Source of the DNA: Cliona cf. orientalis | Lineage: Eukaryota; Porifera; Demospongiae; Clionaida; Clionaidae | Reading direction: 5' to 3' | Length of the DNA stretch: 64,000 bases | Assembly (NCBI GenBank): GCA_963930775.1 | Contig: OZ005704.1 | Span: forward strand, 5,022,001-5,086,000 | Shown: in pieces, positions 19,893 to 30,960 of the stretch | Position numbering within the stretch: position 1 is the first letter of the stretch | How the letters are laid out: each line of letters starts with the position of its first letter | The notes under the pieces: generated by a model | The model's input: the letters and a program-made list of their open reading frames with translations, nothing else | What the model was told of the DNA's origin: nothing | Databases searched by the model: none | Translations under genes and position numbers: made by a program

Positions 19893-20907
19893 GGTACCAT
19901 TTAATTGCGTGGGCGTGAGCGTCAGGAATGGCTAATTCAATTAGCGAATCGTGAAGGGGCGTGGCCGAAGAGGCCATACGAGTGCTTTTGGTCGAAGGTG
20001 GGCGTGTCCAGAATCGGCCAGGGATGATTATGCGCGTGTAATTAGCGACCGGAAGTGGCCCCTGAAGAAAAGGCCGGTAATTGCCCACATCAAAGCAAGA
20101 TCAAAGCATTCTTTCTTAACTATTAACCGCAACGACTTAAAAAAAAAAAAAAAAAAAAAAAAAAGCTTATTAGGCCTAATTAAGCATGTGGGCGTGTTCC
20201 TGGCACTGTGTGGAGTGTGTGCGTGTGCGTTAATGCAGGTTTTATTGCTTCCGATTGGGCGTGGCTTCACGGGCCAGTGCTTGGATATCGGCGCCTGGGA
20301 CTTGGCCTCGGCGATAGGTGGGCGTGTCCCGGAAGCGGTGGTGACCTTTGAACCCCGCGAGGAGGCTTTGGGGGCGTGGCAGGAGGTCAAAGGTGAGGCC
20401 ATGTCTGTTAATGAGGCACTGTACGGCGGTGCGATCGAGGGGCCTGTACGGCTGGACGGAAGCTGACGATGGTTTGAAGCGGATGTGGTTGCGATGACGT
20501 GTTGTTACTCCGCCCACACAGGAAATGAGGTGAGCTCTTGCGTGGGCGGTGTGGCAGAACGGCCTCCAAGTGTTTGTGTGTGTTTTGGCCTTGAGGAAGC
20601 TGTGTGTTTTAATTGGGATTGATTGTGGGCTTCCGGTGGACATCCGGTGGTTAGTAGGCACTTGATTGAGAATGGTGGTCCTTGGGGAACAGGGTGGGGC
20701 TGTTTTGGGCGTGGCCTGGCCCCTCCCTTCCGGCTCGGCTTCCGGTCCATGGAGGATATTAAATAAACACTTCCGGCTCTAGCAGCCACACCCCTGAGAC
20801 CTGTGCAATTAAAAGGGCGTGGTTACACAACATGCACCTCACTAATGACTTTGATGTGGTTTAGGTGTCATATCCCCCACCTCACGCCCACGCAATTTAA
20901 TGGTACC
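19893..20907. repeat. TTAA-flanked MITE, copy 1
   Basis: Flanked on both sides by TTAA (19889-19892 and 20908-20911). Terminal inverted repeats GGTACCATTTAATTGCGTGG / reverse of CCACGCAATTTAATGGTACC (one mismatch plus indel) continue into GCGTGAG. It is 1015 bp with an internal A tract of about 24. TTAA targets are typical of piggyBac and Kolobok superfamilies. The interior is rich in GGGCGTGGC blocks; the open frames in it show no protein character. Confidence 0.85.
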
Positions 20908-20955
20908 TTAAAACTTATCTACTGTACACAGTATATGGCATAGTAGAAAGCTTAA

Positions 20956-21971
20956 GGTACCATTTAATTGCGTGGGCGTGAGCGTCAGGAATGGCTAATT
21001 CAATTAGCGAATCGTGAAGGGGCGTGGCCGAAGAGGCCATACGAGTGCTTTTGGTCGAAGGTGGGCGTGTCCAGAATCGGCCAGGGATGATTATGCGCGT
21101 GTAATTAGCGACCGGAAGTGGCCCCTGAAGAAAAGGCCGGTAATTGCCCACATCAAAGCAAGATCAAAGCATTCTTTCTTAACTATTAACCGCAACGACT
21201 TAAAAAAAAAAAAAAAAAAAAAAAAAAAGCTTATTAGGCCTAATTAAGCATGTGGGCGTGTTCCTGGCACTGTGTGGAGTGTGTGCGTGTGCGTTAATGC
21301 AGGTTTTATTGCTTCCGATTGGGCGTGGCTTCACGGGCCAGTGCTTGGATATCGGCGCCTGGGACTTGGCCTCGGCGATAGGTGGGCGTGTCCCGGAAGC
21401 GGTGGTGACCTTTGAACCCCGCGAGGAGGCTTTGGGGGCGTGGCAGGAGGTCAAAGGTGAGGCCATGTCTGTTAATGAGGCACTGTACGGCGGTGCGATC
21501 GAGGGGCCTGTACGGCTGGACGGAAGCTGACGATGGTTTGAAGCGGATGTGGTTGCGATGACGTGTTGTTACTCCGCCCACACAGGAAATGAGGTGAGCT
21601 CTTGCGTGGGCGGTGTGGCAGAACGGCCTCCAAGTGTTTGTGTGTGTTTTGGCCTTGAGGAAGCTGTGTGTTTTAATTGGGATTGATTGTGGGCTTCCGG
21701 TGGACATCCGGTGGTTAGTAGGCACTTGATTGAGAATGGTGGTCCTTGGGGAACAGGGTGGGGCTGTTTTGGGCGTGGCCTGGCCCCTCCCTTCCGGCTC
21801 GGCTTCCGGTCCATGGAGGATATTAAATAAACACTTCCGGCTCTAGCAGCCACACCCCTGAGACCTGTGCAATTAAAAGGGCGTGGTTACACAACATGCA
21901 CCTCACTAATGACTTTGATGTGGTTTAGGTGTCATATCCCCCACCTCACGCCCACGCAATTTAATGGTACC
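20956..21971. repeat. TTAA-flanked MITE, copy 2 (adjacent direct copy)
   Basis: 1016 bp and essentially identical to copy 1 apart from the A-tract region, flanked by TTAA at 20952-20955 and 21972-21975. Only about 40 bp separate the two copies. Such identity means recent amplification. Confidence 0.85.
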
Positions 21972-22012
21972 TTAAGACTGCGTACGTAGTCTTAATTATC
22001 TATGACTATCAA

Positions 22013-22077
22013 GCTAGACCCCTTTTTCGCCCGACGACCTTTACCCACTCTATCCACACACGAAAAAGGGGTCTAGC
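22013..22077. repeat. Perfect hairpin around GACGACCTTTACC
   Basis: GCTAGACCCCTTTTTCG and its exact reverse complement at the right end enclose a 31-nt loop that contains GACGACCTTTACC, a 13-mer found repeatedly in this window. Confidence 0.55.
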
Positions 22078-22455
22078 AAACGTCAGGTTTAATCAAATTT
22101 TGTCTGGCCAATCAGATTCAGCTTTTGAAATTCATGCAAGCAATTTATGCGTGGGTGTAGAGTAGCAGTTGGCAAAAAACGGGCACTAGACTAGGCCTAC
22201 TATGCTTTTAGTGTTTTTAGAGCTTACTTTCAAACATGATAACATCAGACTGGGCCATCTGCTGCTGTTCACTTGCTTTTGAGCAAAGCGCGCACTCGTA
22301 TGGCTTCACCAAATGAATTGCATTCCAATCACGCGCCGATAATCTAATTAGGATGTCGGTACATATACGTAACGATTTCGTCTACGATTAATTGTAATTT
22401 CCCGCCAAAATTTGAGCAGGCCGGATGGGCGGAGCATGCATGCAAACACAAAATC

Positions 22456-25400
22456 ATGGAAGTGGCTGAAGAGAAATCCGTGAAATCGATGGACATTGGT
22501 GAGTGCTTGAGCTGAAAGTAAAATAGTGCGGAGTCACTATCAGTGATGGCACCAACTCTGTGCTGATAGTATATTTTATACACTCAATCGGGTATCAGCG
22601 GCGTGTGCCCTGAGCTGGCGGGCGTCCTCTCGTGCTTACTGAGCGGGCTTTCCTTCAAGTTTTTTGTTTTGTAAACGTACTGGGAAGAGTTAGCCCGAAT
22701 AATTATTCTATGACTGAATGCTAGCCACAATTGATCATAGACCTGATGGATAATTTGGGTGACCTTTGACCTCTACACAGATAGAACACGCTAATAGTTG
22801 GTAGCTTACACATCTGTACCCCTAAATTTAGGCATTTGCTGCTGTATGTATGCAATGCTATACATGAGGAAGGGGTATGGGGTAATTTCCTAGTCGCTTG
22901 GTCCATGATGCATTGCTTATCTAGAATTATTTACCACTACTCAGTTTCCGGTGTGATGTGTGAGGATGAAGGTGTGCTTGTTGGACTGAGAGAGGGTCTG
23001 TTGCAGTGTGTCTCTTGGGTGGCCATCCGGCAGTACCTAAGCAGGGGAAGGCTCACCTCCAGGGTCAACTGGCTCGGCATCATACACAGTAAGGACCAAA
23101 CTATAGCTAATGCAAATTTTAACTATTGATGTGGATACACATCCCTTATAAAATGGTAGCCAGAACATTTAAGGCATTGCAAAACTTACCCGCGCTTGCA
23201 GACAGACAGTGGCAGGTTTGCTTTTCGTTTTTGTGGACCATGGGGCAGGCATCAGGAGAGCTACTTACCTGTGCCTTGACTGTGCAAAGAACGTGGACAA
23301 AAACTGGAATATAACTGTCTCATTTATTATTCATGTGAACTTTGACCATGCGTGGGCGGAACACTATCCCGTAACCTTAACGGACACCAGAAAAATAATT
23401 ATTTTGGCCAATGTCCGCTATAATTAGAGCACACAAAAATAGTCGGCGTTCGAAGTGTCCGATGAATTAGAACATGCTTTCACGCATGCGCATTCGGTCA
23501 AATGGACGTGCAATCGAGTAGCTGCAGAGATTGAGAAAATGAGATGGTACCTGGAGCTCCCTGTTCATGGTGGGAAAGAGAATAACTTGCCTCCTTCAGT
23601 ACCACCAAAGAAGCAGCTATCCATTGCAAATTTTGCTCGATCAGTACCACGCTAGCGCGAGCTGTCCAATGATGTCCGGATAATTATTAGAACAAAAACT
23701 CAAACTTCATTGACTGTCCGGTGTAATTAGAGGTAAAATTTAATTCGAAATGGTGTCCGGATAATTAGAGATGTCCGTTAAATTAGAGGCAATACGGTAT
23801 TATCAGTTTGATAGAGCACACTATTTAGTTGGTATACAGCTTATTAGGTGACCAGCTGTGAGAAAAGGGACCATTTGGGACTTTTTGTTCCTAGAAAGCA
23901 AATTGGACAATCATTATCACGGTCTTTACTCTGCTTGGTCCCTTTTCTCAAAGTAGGTCACATATTTATCTTTACATAGAACTCTGCACATAGGACATTG
24001 TCCAGGGTTTCATATGGGGGAGGGTGCATGGGATTCCTCCCCCCATAATTAAAACAATAGTAAGCATGTAGCTTTGACTGTAAAACAGAGGTATGATTGA
24101 AATTGCGTAAAATTGAGATGTTTTATACTGAAATTTCTGCATAAAAATGCGTACATGTATCTATAGATATCAAATTTTCCGTGCACTTTACTTTCCTCCT
24201 CCAACAAAAAATTCTGTATAAAACCCCATTTATGATTATTACCCCGCACGCATGCGCAAGGGGTAAAGCAATCGGCTTGTCTGTCTGTCATCGTTGTCGT
24301 CGGCACAAAAATTGCCAGATCTCGCGTTTTAGGCGTCTATGCGTGTTGTAAGCACAACCAGTCGGTAGATATGGGTGAAAAACTGGTTTGTACGCGCTTC
24401 GAATTGTTCAAAAAAGCTTAGTAGTGCTACAAATCATGCATTTTCTATTCAGCATGCCTGTGGTTTATTGACCACACCCACTCTTTTAGCATACTATGGC
24501 CACTCCCTCCACCCTCACTCCAAACACACACATGCATACTACACCACAGATGCCCATCCCACTCTCCCCGCCCTCGGCCTCTATATAACACTCATTCTTA
24601 ATTTCACTTTAATTTTTCTTTCTCCTCCTGGTAAAAATTTTCCACACCCATTCAGCTCTTGCATCAAAGCTGCAAGGAATTGTGTTGTCAGTGCTTACTG
24701 AGAGGCTAAACACTCTTGTCTCCCTGCTGGTCAGAGTGAGAATCTGTGAGTATGGGGGAAACCCCCTCTTTGCACTGCAAGATCTAGTCCCTCTCCTGAG
24801 CAAGATCAGAAGGTACAAACCCTGTCGTCATTTACTAATTGATTTAGGTTTAGTATTTGACACAAGAATTAATTGTGCAATTAAATAGGTTTCCAGAATT
24901 TCAGGATGATGTGGAAATGATTGAGGATATGATCGTACAAGCACAATGTCAGGTATACATATATTAGTTAGACACTGTTTAGGAGGTTTCTATGTGATTT
25001 AGAAGACCGAAGGACTCTATATTATAGAATCCCAAGCAAAGCGAGGGTTCTATGAGAGCCCTGAGGTCTTCTAAATCACATAGAAACCGACTAAACAGTG
25101 TCTAACAAGTTTAGATCATATAGTTTTGTACTGCTAAGAGCCAGAGGGCAAAACTTGTAGGTGACTATGAAAATCTTGTAGGTGACTATGAGATATAGAT
25201 ACCTGTCAGTAGCCAATCAAATTGCAGTATTTGTTACAGCTATGATCTAAGTAGAATAACTATATGTATGAGATACCATACTTAATCTAATACAACGTAT
25301 GGAAAAAAATAATTTCAATTTGAACTAGAGCTCTATAGAGCACATACCCCGCGCGCTGCAGCGTAGATGTGAGAGCCATGCCATGCCACCTACAGCATAC

Positions 25401-28400
25401 GCCTATTGACGACCTTTACCTACACACTGTGCCAGGTTGTGCGCATGCGCAGGAAGCACATGGTGGGTAGTGTTGATAGGCGTGGCCAACAAAATGAAGT
25501 ATTTACGACGCTCATGGACCTTTCCAAACGATTCGAAGCACAATGAAGCCAGTTTTTCGACGATATCGACGGATATGCTGTACTTACAAGTCGATCAGAC
25601 GCCTAGATCTCCAGATCTGGCGATTTTTGTGCTGACGACGACGACAGACGACGACAGACAAAACCGATTACTTTACCCCTTGCGCATGCGTGCGGGGTAA
25701 AAATGTGTGTTTTCCTGGTAAAGGTCGTCAATTGCTCCATATATTATTGTGAAAATTTCTTTAAATTGGATCATACATTATATTTGATTAACTACGGTAT
25801 TCATTTTACCAATGCGAGATATTAAACCAGGCGAGAGTACATAAGGTGTGTATAACGATATTTTATGCCAGTGTGGTAGATATCACCAATATCCCGTTTG
25901 ACAACAGTGTCAACATCTCATGCCCTATAATTATCTTTGCTAAAATTTCAAAGTTTACTGTGTTCAAAAAGATGCTCGCCCGTCTACATGTATGATTGGA
26001 TCACCCTAGTTGGCATAATGCAGGCAATGTGTATCTAATCTTGCTATCTTTTCTTTTTCCTTCACAGATTGTCCTTCATCATTATGGCTGTGGTGATGAT
26101 AGGCAGGCTACGGAAGCCTGGGATCTATACTTTCTCAAAATATATGAATCACTTCCAAATAAACATTGGGTATGTGTCTATTATACGCATTGCTCACTTG
26201 TTTAATTGTCTAACTTCACACATCTACATGTACTGTACATGTAATGTACATGTACATTACAAAATTGAATCCCAACTCTGCAAGGAGGGTGGAAGTTTCC
26301 CCTGTGCCCCCTCCCCCCTCAGATACCAATCACAATGCTATACATGTAGGTACATGTACCTGCACTTTTACCGTATTTCTTCTAATTATTTGGCACTCTT
26401 TACCGAATGATTCTCTAATTTTTCGGTAAAGGTCGTCATGCGTATATGCTATAAATGGGAATGGAATGCGCACGCAGACAAAACGTTGAATATTAATCTC
26501 TAAAAATTTGGCGAAGCTAAAGCAGTATTATTTCATGCCGAATTTTTAGAAGAAATACGGTATGTAATATACGTGGATATTTTTGCCAATTTTGCCACCT
26601 GTTCTCATTTTTATCAAAAATTGCAAATAGCTACATGTAGGCGTGGCAAAATTTTTTATCCAGTGAAATGTTCCACCTGTATGGCATGGTATACAGAATA
26701 TATTATACATGTACTACATACATGTATGTATGTGTATGTGTACATTAACTGCATAACTTTATCCACAGAATCTTGCTGATAGACTGAAGAGAGTGATCCC
26801 CTCCAATCAGATGTTAGAGCAAACCTCGGCAAACTTTTCAGTGGACAGGTTTTTGTCAGCTCATTCCATAGAAACCTTTTGTGAGAACGTCTGGGTGCTG
26901 GCTGACCACTTGGTCAACAACAGACTCAGGGAACCACCAATGTTCAAGGTGTGCAAACATGTCATGCCATGGATGAAGTCAGTGGCTCTACATGTACATG
27001 TAGTTCATGTACATGTACATGTACATGTGAGACAAAGTACATGTACATATGAGATAGATTTGAGTGAGGACAAAGTAGATGTATATGTACATGCATGGAT
27101 TTTCCATGTGCAGATATACATGTATGATTCCTATTTTCCAGGAATGGAAAAGTGAAGATAGACTAATGAACGCATTAACTGATGACTTGAATCAGCCGAG
27201 TGAATGGAATAACTTGAATCAGCAGACAGAACAGAATGACCAGAATCAAGCAGACGAAGGGAATGACCTGAATCAGAGGCATGGACAAAATGATGCAAAC
27301 TCATTGGGAGGAGGAGAGAATGGCCTACTGCAGACGGATGGGCAGGATGAGGGAGATGAAGTGGATGAGTGTTTGACTATCTCAGAAACCCCTACCTTTG
27401 AGCAAGAACAGCAGCAAGACCAGCAGCAGCGGCAGCATACTGCTAGTACTGAGGCATCATCCTCAAAGGCTTCGGAGAATCTGCCTCCGAATGATGAACC
27501 TGACGATGAACAAGGTAAAACATACATTGTGTGTGCCCATGTTCCCCCTCCCGAAAATAACTTACTTACCTCTCCTGAAGCAATCTAGAAGCATTAATAA
27601 AATCAATTCAGGCTACATGTATAATATATTATGTACACGTGTATACCAATAGTGGAAATTGCCATGTTTATGAAATTACAGGCCAGAATTGACGAAGAAA
27701 CTTACTAACAGGCTAGCTTAGGCTTCTTGAGTGAGATTCTAATTATTAAATTTTTATTAGCTTTGCATGTATATTATATTGAGATAGCTCAAAATATTGG
27801 TCCGGTGAGTGCCTGACCTGCCGGACCGCCTGCTACGGCTATGATGAGTGGTACTGCTGTGTGTCCTTACAACAGTACACATACACATACATGTACATGT
27901 AATATATTAATTTTTATTATTCTTATACCCTACTGTATGTAATCTGTAGAATCTGATATTGAAGTTGATGGTGTGCCCCATAATCCTCCCCAATTACAAG
28001 AGCCATCAAAAGGCACAAGTCCTGGACCTGGACCAAGGTTTGTGCACTATAATATTATTATAGTGTCCCTGTTCCTATCCGTGCATACTGGAGAAAAATA
28101 TTATCATAATATTACAGGGCGGCACGCTCCAGTTCAGATTTTAGTTTGGGTATTGCATGATTGTTTTAGTTCTCCCCTCTATGAAAATCTCCTGTATTGA
28201 TCCCTGCATAATAATATTATTCTATAGCAAAGTGGTCAAGGGTAGCAATGCTGATGATGAGGACGAGATAGTTCAGTGGTCTGATGATTCCTCTATGGTT
28301 CTCACACCCCCCTCCAGATTACCAGGTTTGTACATGTCCCATTATACCGTATAGCCGGAAATATTGACAGGAATTAAATTTGGCGGTTGAGCCCAAAATC

Positions 28401-29038
28401 GCCATTGCAAGAATATTGGCGGATTTAAATTTGGTGGTTCAGTACGCGATCGCCATGCGAGTAGGAAATTTTGGCGGATTTTAATTTGGCGGTTGTAATC
28501 TAGACCGCCAAACCGCCAAATTTAATTCCCTGCCAAATTTTCCGTCTGTACGGTGATCACTAGCTGTATGCGTACGTACATGTATATAGCAGCCTTATGA
28601 GAAAGGGCCCCGTAGGCAGTGCACGTTATCCTTCGCTCAACCTTGGTTTGGGGGGGGGGGTGTGATGTGGGGTGAAGGGGACATTCCAGCTATCAATATT
28701 GTGTACTGTTAGCGTATCAGTAACATCAATGACTAAGCATGCACAATGCTATAGTGTCATGGTACTCTACTCTCTTTGATGCAGGTCGTCTTCCTCCAGC
28801 CTCCATCCATTCTCGTGAATCACTAGTAACCCACAAGCCAGTGCCTAAATTTGTGCGAGGAAAGGTAGCACGTCGGAGGGTGGTATATTGGACAGCAGAA
28901 GAAGCAGGGTATATCCGCGACGGGGTCAAGAAGTTTGGATGTGGTAAATGGAAGAAGATTCTTGAGGTCTACCCGTTCAAATCGTGTCGCAATTCCATGG
29001 ACATCAGAGACAAGTGGCGCAATATGCAAAAGTACTAG
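22456..29038 (+). CDS. TERF-like: Telomeric repeat-binding factor (TRF1/TRF2-like), ten exons
   Basis: Reconstructed exons: 22456-22498, 22945-23088, 24656-24812, 24889-24952, 26068-26169, 26769-26948, 27142-27514, 27950-28037, 28228-28325, 28785-29038. All introns are GT..AG, every junction keeps phase, and the total is 1503 nt = 500 aa plus stop (human TRF2 is about 500-540). The C-terminal Myb/SANT domain (about residues 445-500) has three spaced Trp/Tyr positions (VVYWTAEEAGYI, GCGKWKKIL) and ends in the telobox-type helix MDIRDKWRNMQKY, matching VDLKDKWR/MIKDRWRTM of telomere proteins. Residues about 20-230 are helical and Leu-rich and align loosely with the TRFH dimerisation domain. Between them is a Gln/Asp/Glu-rich linker. 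TRF proteins bind double-stranded telomere repeats and anchor shelterin. Exon 2 is the least certain exon. Confidence 0.8.
23380..23795. repeat. MITE in intron 2 of the TRF-like gene
   Basis: Repeated TGTCCG...AATTAGAG units lie in opposite directions at the edges (TAACGGACA near 23378, ATGTCCGTTAAATTAGAGGC near 23770), the usual look of pogo/Tc1-type MITE ends. No supported gene. Confidence 0.4.
24239..24450. repeat. Truncated copy of the ACCCCGCGCG repeat family, inverted
   Basis: TTACCCCGCACGCATGCGCA, then GTCTGTCTGTCATCGTTGTC, is the reverse complement of the right half of the elements at 25325-25700 and 56012-56408. The distal part is missing. Confidence 0.6.
24961..25250. repeat. 290-bp palindromic unit, single copy in intron 4
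   Basis: Starts ATATTAGTTAGACACTGTTT and ends GTTACAGCTATGATCTAA. Its first 150 bp fold into a long hairpin (TTAGACACTGTTTAG ... CTAAACAGTGTCTAA). It begins 9 bp after the end of exon 4 of the TRF-like gene. The same unit forms a tandem array at 34178-35073. Confidence 0.8.
25325..25700. repeat. ACCCCGCGCG repeat family member
   Basis: From CTAGAGCTCTATAGAGCACA to GCGCATGCGTGCGGGGTAA; CCCCGCGCGC and GCGTGCGGGG are inverted ends. A second near-complete copy is at 56012-56408. An internal GACGACGACGACAGACGACG tract is shared. No coding function is supported. Confidence 0.65.
26369..26562. repeat. Small TA-type MITE in intron 5
   Basis: TACCGTATTTCTTCTAATTA and its near-exact reverse at 26540-26562 are terminal inverted repeats of a 194-bp element, the typical layout of mariner-type MITEs. 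Confidence 0.65.
28345..28554. repeat. Small MITE in intron 9
   Basis: TACCGTATAGCCGGAAA at the left edge and TTTTCCGTCTGTACGGTGA at the right edge are imperfect inverted ends; the interior repeats AATTTGGCGGTT in both directions. Confidence 0.5.
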
Positions 29039-29257
29039 ATAATGTAAGACGAGTAGTACCAAATGAAGTTACATGTACTTATCACTTATTATTGCTTGAT
29101 CACTCTACATTGAACTGCATTGCCATGGTGATCTTATATTTATGGTGTTAAAGTACTATGTGTAAGCATGTATGTGAATGGATATGCAATGATCTAAATG
29201 TACTGAAGCAATCAATTAGCAACTTTAAGGGCAAACCAACACATGTACATGTAGGTA

Positions 29258-29280
29258 CAGTACAGATCACAAGCAACTTA
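29258..29280 (+). repeat. Left terminal inverted repeat of the transposon
   Basis: Begins CAGTACAGATCAC and is preceded by the TA target duplication (29256-29257). It pairs with 33580-33602. Confidence 0.85.
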
Positions 29281-29533
29281 ATGCTCGCTCGCGCGTGACT
29301 CGAGGGTATGATGCGAGCGCGAGCGGGTTGTCAACACAATACTCGCGAGGAACGTACAAATGCTCGCGAGTTCGAATGAGAGCGCGAGTTTGCGTGCGCG
29401 TGCGCGTCCCACGCGGCGCGCGCTCGAGTTGGCCGGCCGCCTATCGACCAATCACGACCACACACGCGCCACGAGTTCGAGTGTGATTTCAAGAACGAGT
29501 GACAGCGATTGCTTCGATCGAAAGGAGGTAACA

Positions 29534-30550
29534 ATGGGACGACTAAGCCTTGAAACACGAAGTAAGGTGATTGTGATGTGGGTAAATGGTTATCCAGTGT
29601 CGGTGATACAAGAGCGGCTGCTACAGGAAGGAGTGTCGATATCGAAAGTCTCCTTGTTTGCACTCATCAAAAAGTTTAAGAACACTAACCAAGTTGCTGA
29701 TCTCGAACGTAAGCCAAGATCAAGCTTACTTGCAGAGTGCCACTATCGGTATATTGACGAGGTAATGACGGAAGACAACGAGCTTACATCGAGACAGCTA
29801 TTCTCGCTCTTCACAGCCGAATATCCAGAAGTTCATCTCTCCATTAGTACCCTCAAGCGAGCTCGTAGACACCTAGGATGGGTTTCTAAGAAGACGCGGT
29901 ATTGTGCTCTTATCCGAGAAGCGAATAAGGAGAAGCGACTGCAATGGTGTAAGGAGAGAGTTGAACAAAATGACCTAGACTTTGATGACGTTATTTTTAG
30001 TGATGAGAGCTCCGTGCAGTTGGAGAGCCACAGAAAGACGAGCTACCACAAGTTAGGCCAGCCGTCACGCCTTTGTGGAAGGCCCAAACACCCAGCTAAA
30101 GTACACGTCTGGGGTGGAATTTCGGCACGAGGTGCAACTCAGGTTGTAATCTTCACGGGAATCATGAATGCAACTCGTTATACTGACATTCTGGATGCCT
30201 CGCTTATACCATTCCTTGAAAACCACTATCCTGCTGGCCATCGCTTCCAGCAAGATAATGACCCCAAACATACAAGTCGATGGGCTCAAAGCTACTTCCA
30301 AGAGAAAGGAATTGATTGGTGGAAAACTCCAGCGTCAAGTCCGGACCTCAACCCTATTGAGAATGTGTGGGGATCGATGAAGAATCATCTGCGGACAAAC
30401 ATTAAGCCCAAGAACATCCAGGAGCTGAAGGATGGGATAAAAGGATTTTGGCTAACCCTGACACCATCAGTTTGTCAGAAGTATATCGGACACTTGAAGA
30501 AGGTGATCCCAAAGGTTATCGAGGAAGATGGTGGTCCTTCTGGTTACTAG
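29534..30550 (+). CDS. Tc1-type DD34E transposase
   Basis: 338 aa from the ATG at 29534; the frame is open further upstream, but this ATG follows a clear leader and starts at the normal N-terminus (MGRLSLETRSKV). Residues about 1-115 are two helix-turn-helix DNA-binding units of the paired-like type. The catalytic triad is D157 (FSDES), D241 (QQDNDPKHTS) and E276 (PDLNPIENVWG), with exactly 34 residues between the second D and the E. The family cuts and pastes DNA at TA sites using the terminal repeats. No stop or frameshift interrupts it. It reads toward the BEN gene. Confidence 0.95.
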   Translation: MGRLSLETRSKVIVMWVNGYPVSVIQERLLQEGVSISKVSLFALIKKFKNTNQVADLERKPRSSLLAECHYRYIDEVMTEDNELTSRQLFSLFTAEYPEVHLSISTLKRARRHLGWVSKKTRYCALIREANKEKRLQWCKERVEQNDLDFDDVIFSDESSVQLESHRKTSYHKLGQPSRLCGRPKHPAKVHVWGGISARGATQVVIFTGIMNATRYTDILDASLIPFLENHYPAGHRFQQDNDPKHTSRWAQSYFQEKGIDWWKTPASSPDLNPIENVWGSMKNHLRTNIKPKNIQELKDGIKGFWLTLTPSVCQKYIGHLKKVIPKVIEEDGGPSGY

Positions 30551-30737
30551 TTTGTCTGTATTGTAATGCATTGTGTACATGCTTGTTCATAATCAGCAAA
30601 TGTTGAAAATTATTTTCAGCCAATAATATTATTATGACATTGCACAATGCATGATATGCAATAATTATCATAGTACCGTACATGTTACAGTATCCTAATG
30701 TTAGTGTAGTTAGTTCCTTTTGTCGATTTAGTCGTCT

Positions 30738-30785
30738 ATACATTGGACACTTGAAGAGAATGATGGCCCCTCTGGGTACCACACA
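30738..30785 (+). pseudogene. Decayed duplicate of the transposase C-terminal end
   Basis: CATTGGACACTTGAAGAGAA then TGATGGCCCCTCTGGGTACC repeats the last codons of the transposase (GGACACTTGAAGAAGG ... GATGGTGGTCCTTCTGGTTAC) with about 23 nt missing. It lies between the two genes of the element. Confidence 0.5.
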
Positions 30786-30960
30786 TAGCTTATTATTAAA
30801 TTGTTTCACGACATTAAAATACTTGTATATGTATTCCAACATCAAAATTTAATTTTGTTTCCTTGAAGACTAATAATATTATTATCCGTAAACGTGACGA
30901 ATCCAAAAAAAAAAAAAACGGAATTAAAGAAGAGTGTAATATATTATTATTATTAAATTT

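Noticed and set aside
19951..20466. 171-codon frame and antisense frames inside the TTAA MITE
   Set aside because: They run through a poly-A tract (poly-Lys or poly-Phe), recur in every MITE copy and look like no protein; GC-rich GGGCGTGGC repeats create open frames by chance.
22836..22944. Longer exon 2 of the TRF-like gene beginning near 22832
   Set aside because: Using the acceptor before GCATTTGCTG puts a stop after 20 codons in the required phase; the acceptor at 22944 keeps the frame open.
23455..23655. 66-codon frame in intron 2 of the TRF-like gene
   Set aside because: Lies inside a MITE, does not join in phase to neighbouring exons, and has no recognisable domain.
29360..29533. Transposase starting 58 codons further upstream
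   Set aside because: The extra residues are Arg/Ser/Ala-rich translations of the CG-rich subterminal repeats; the family begins at the ATG at 29534.
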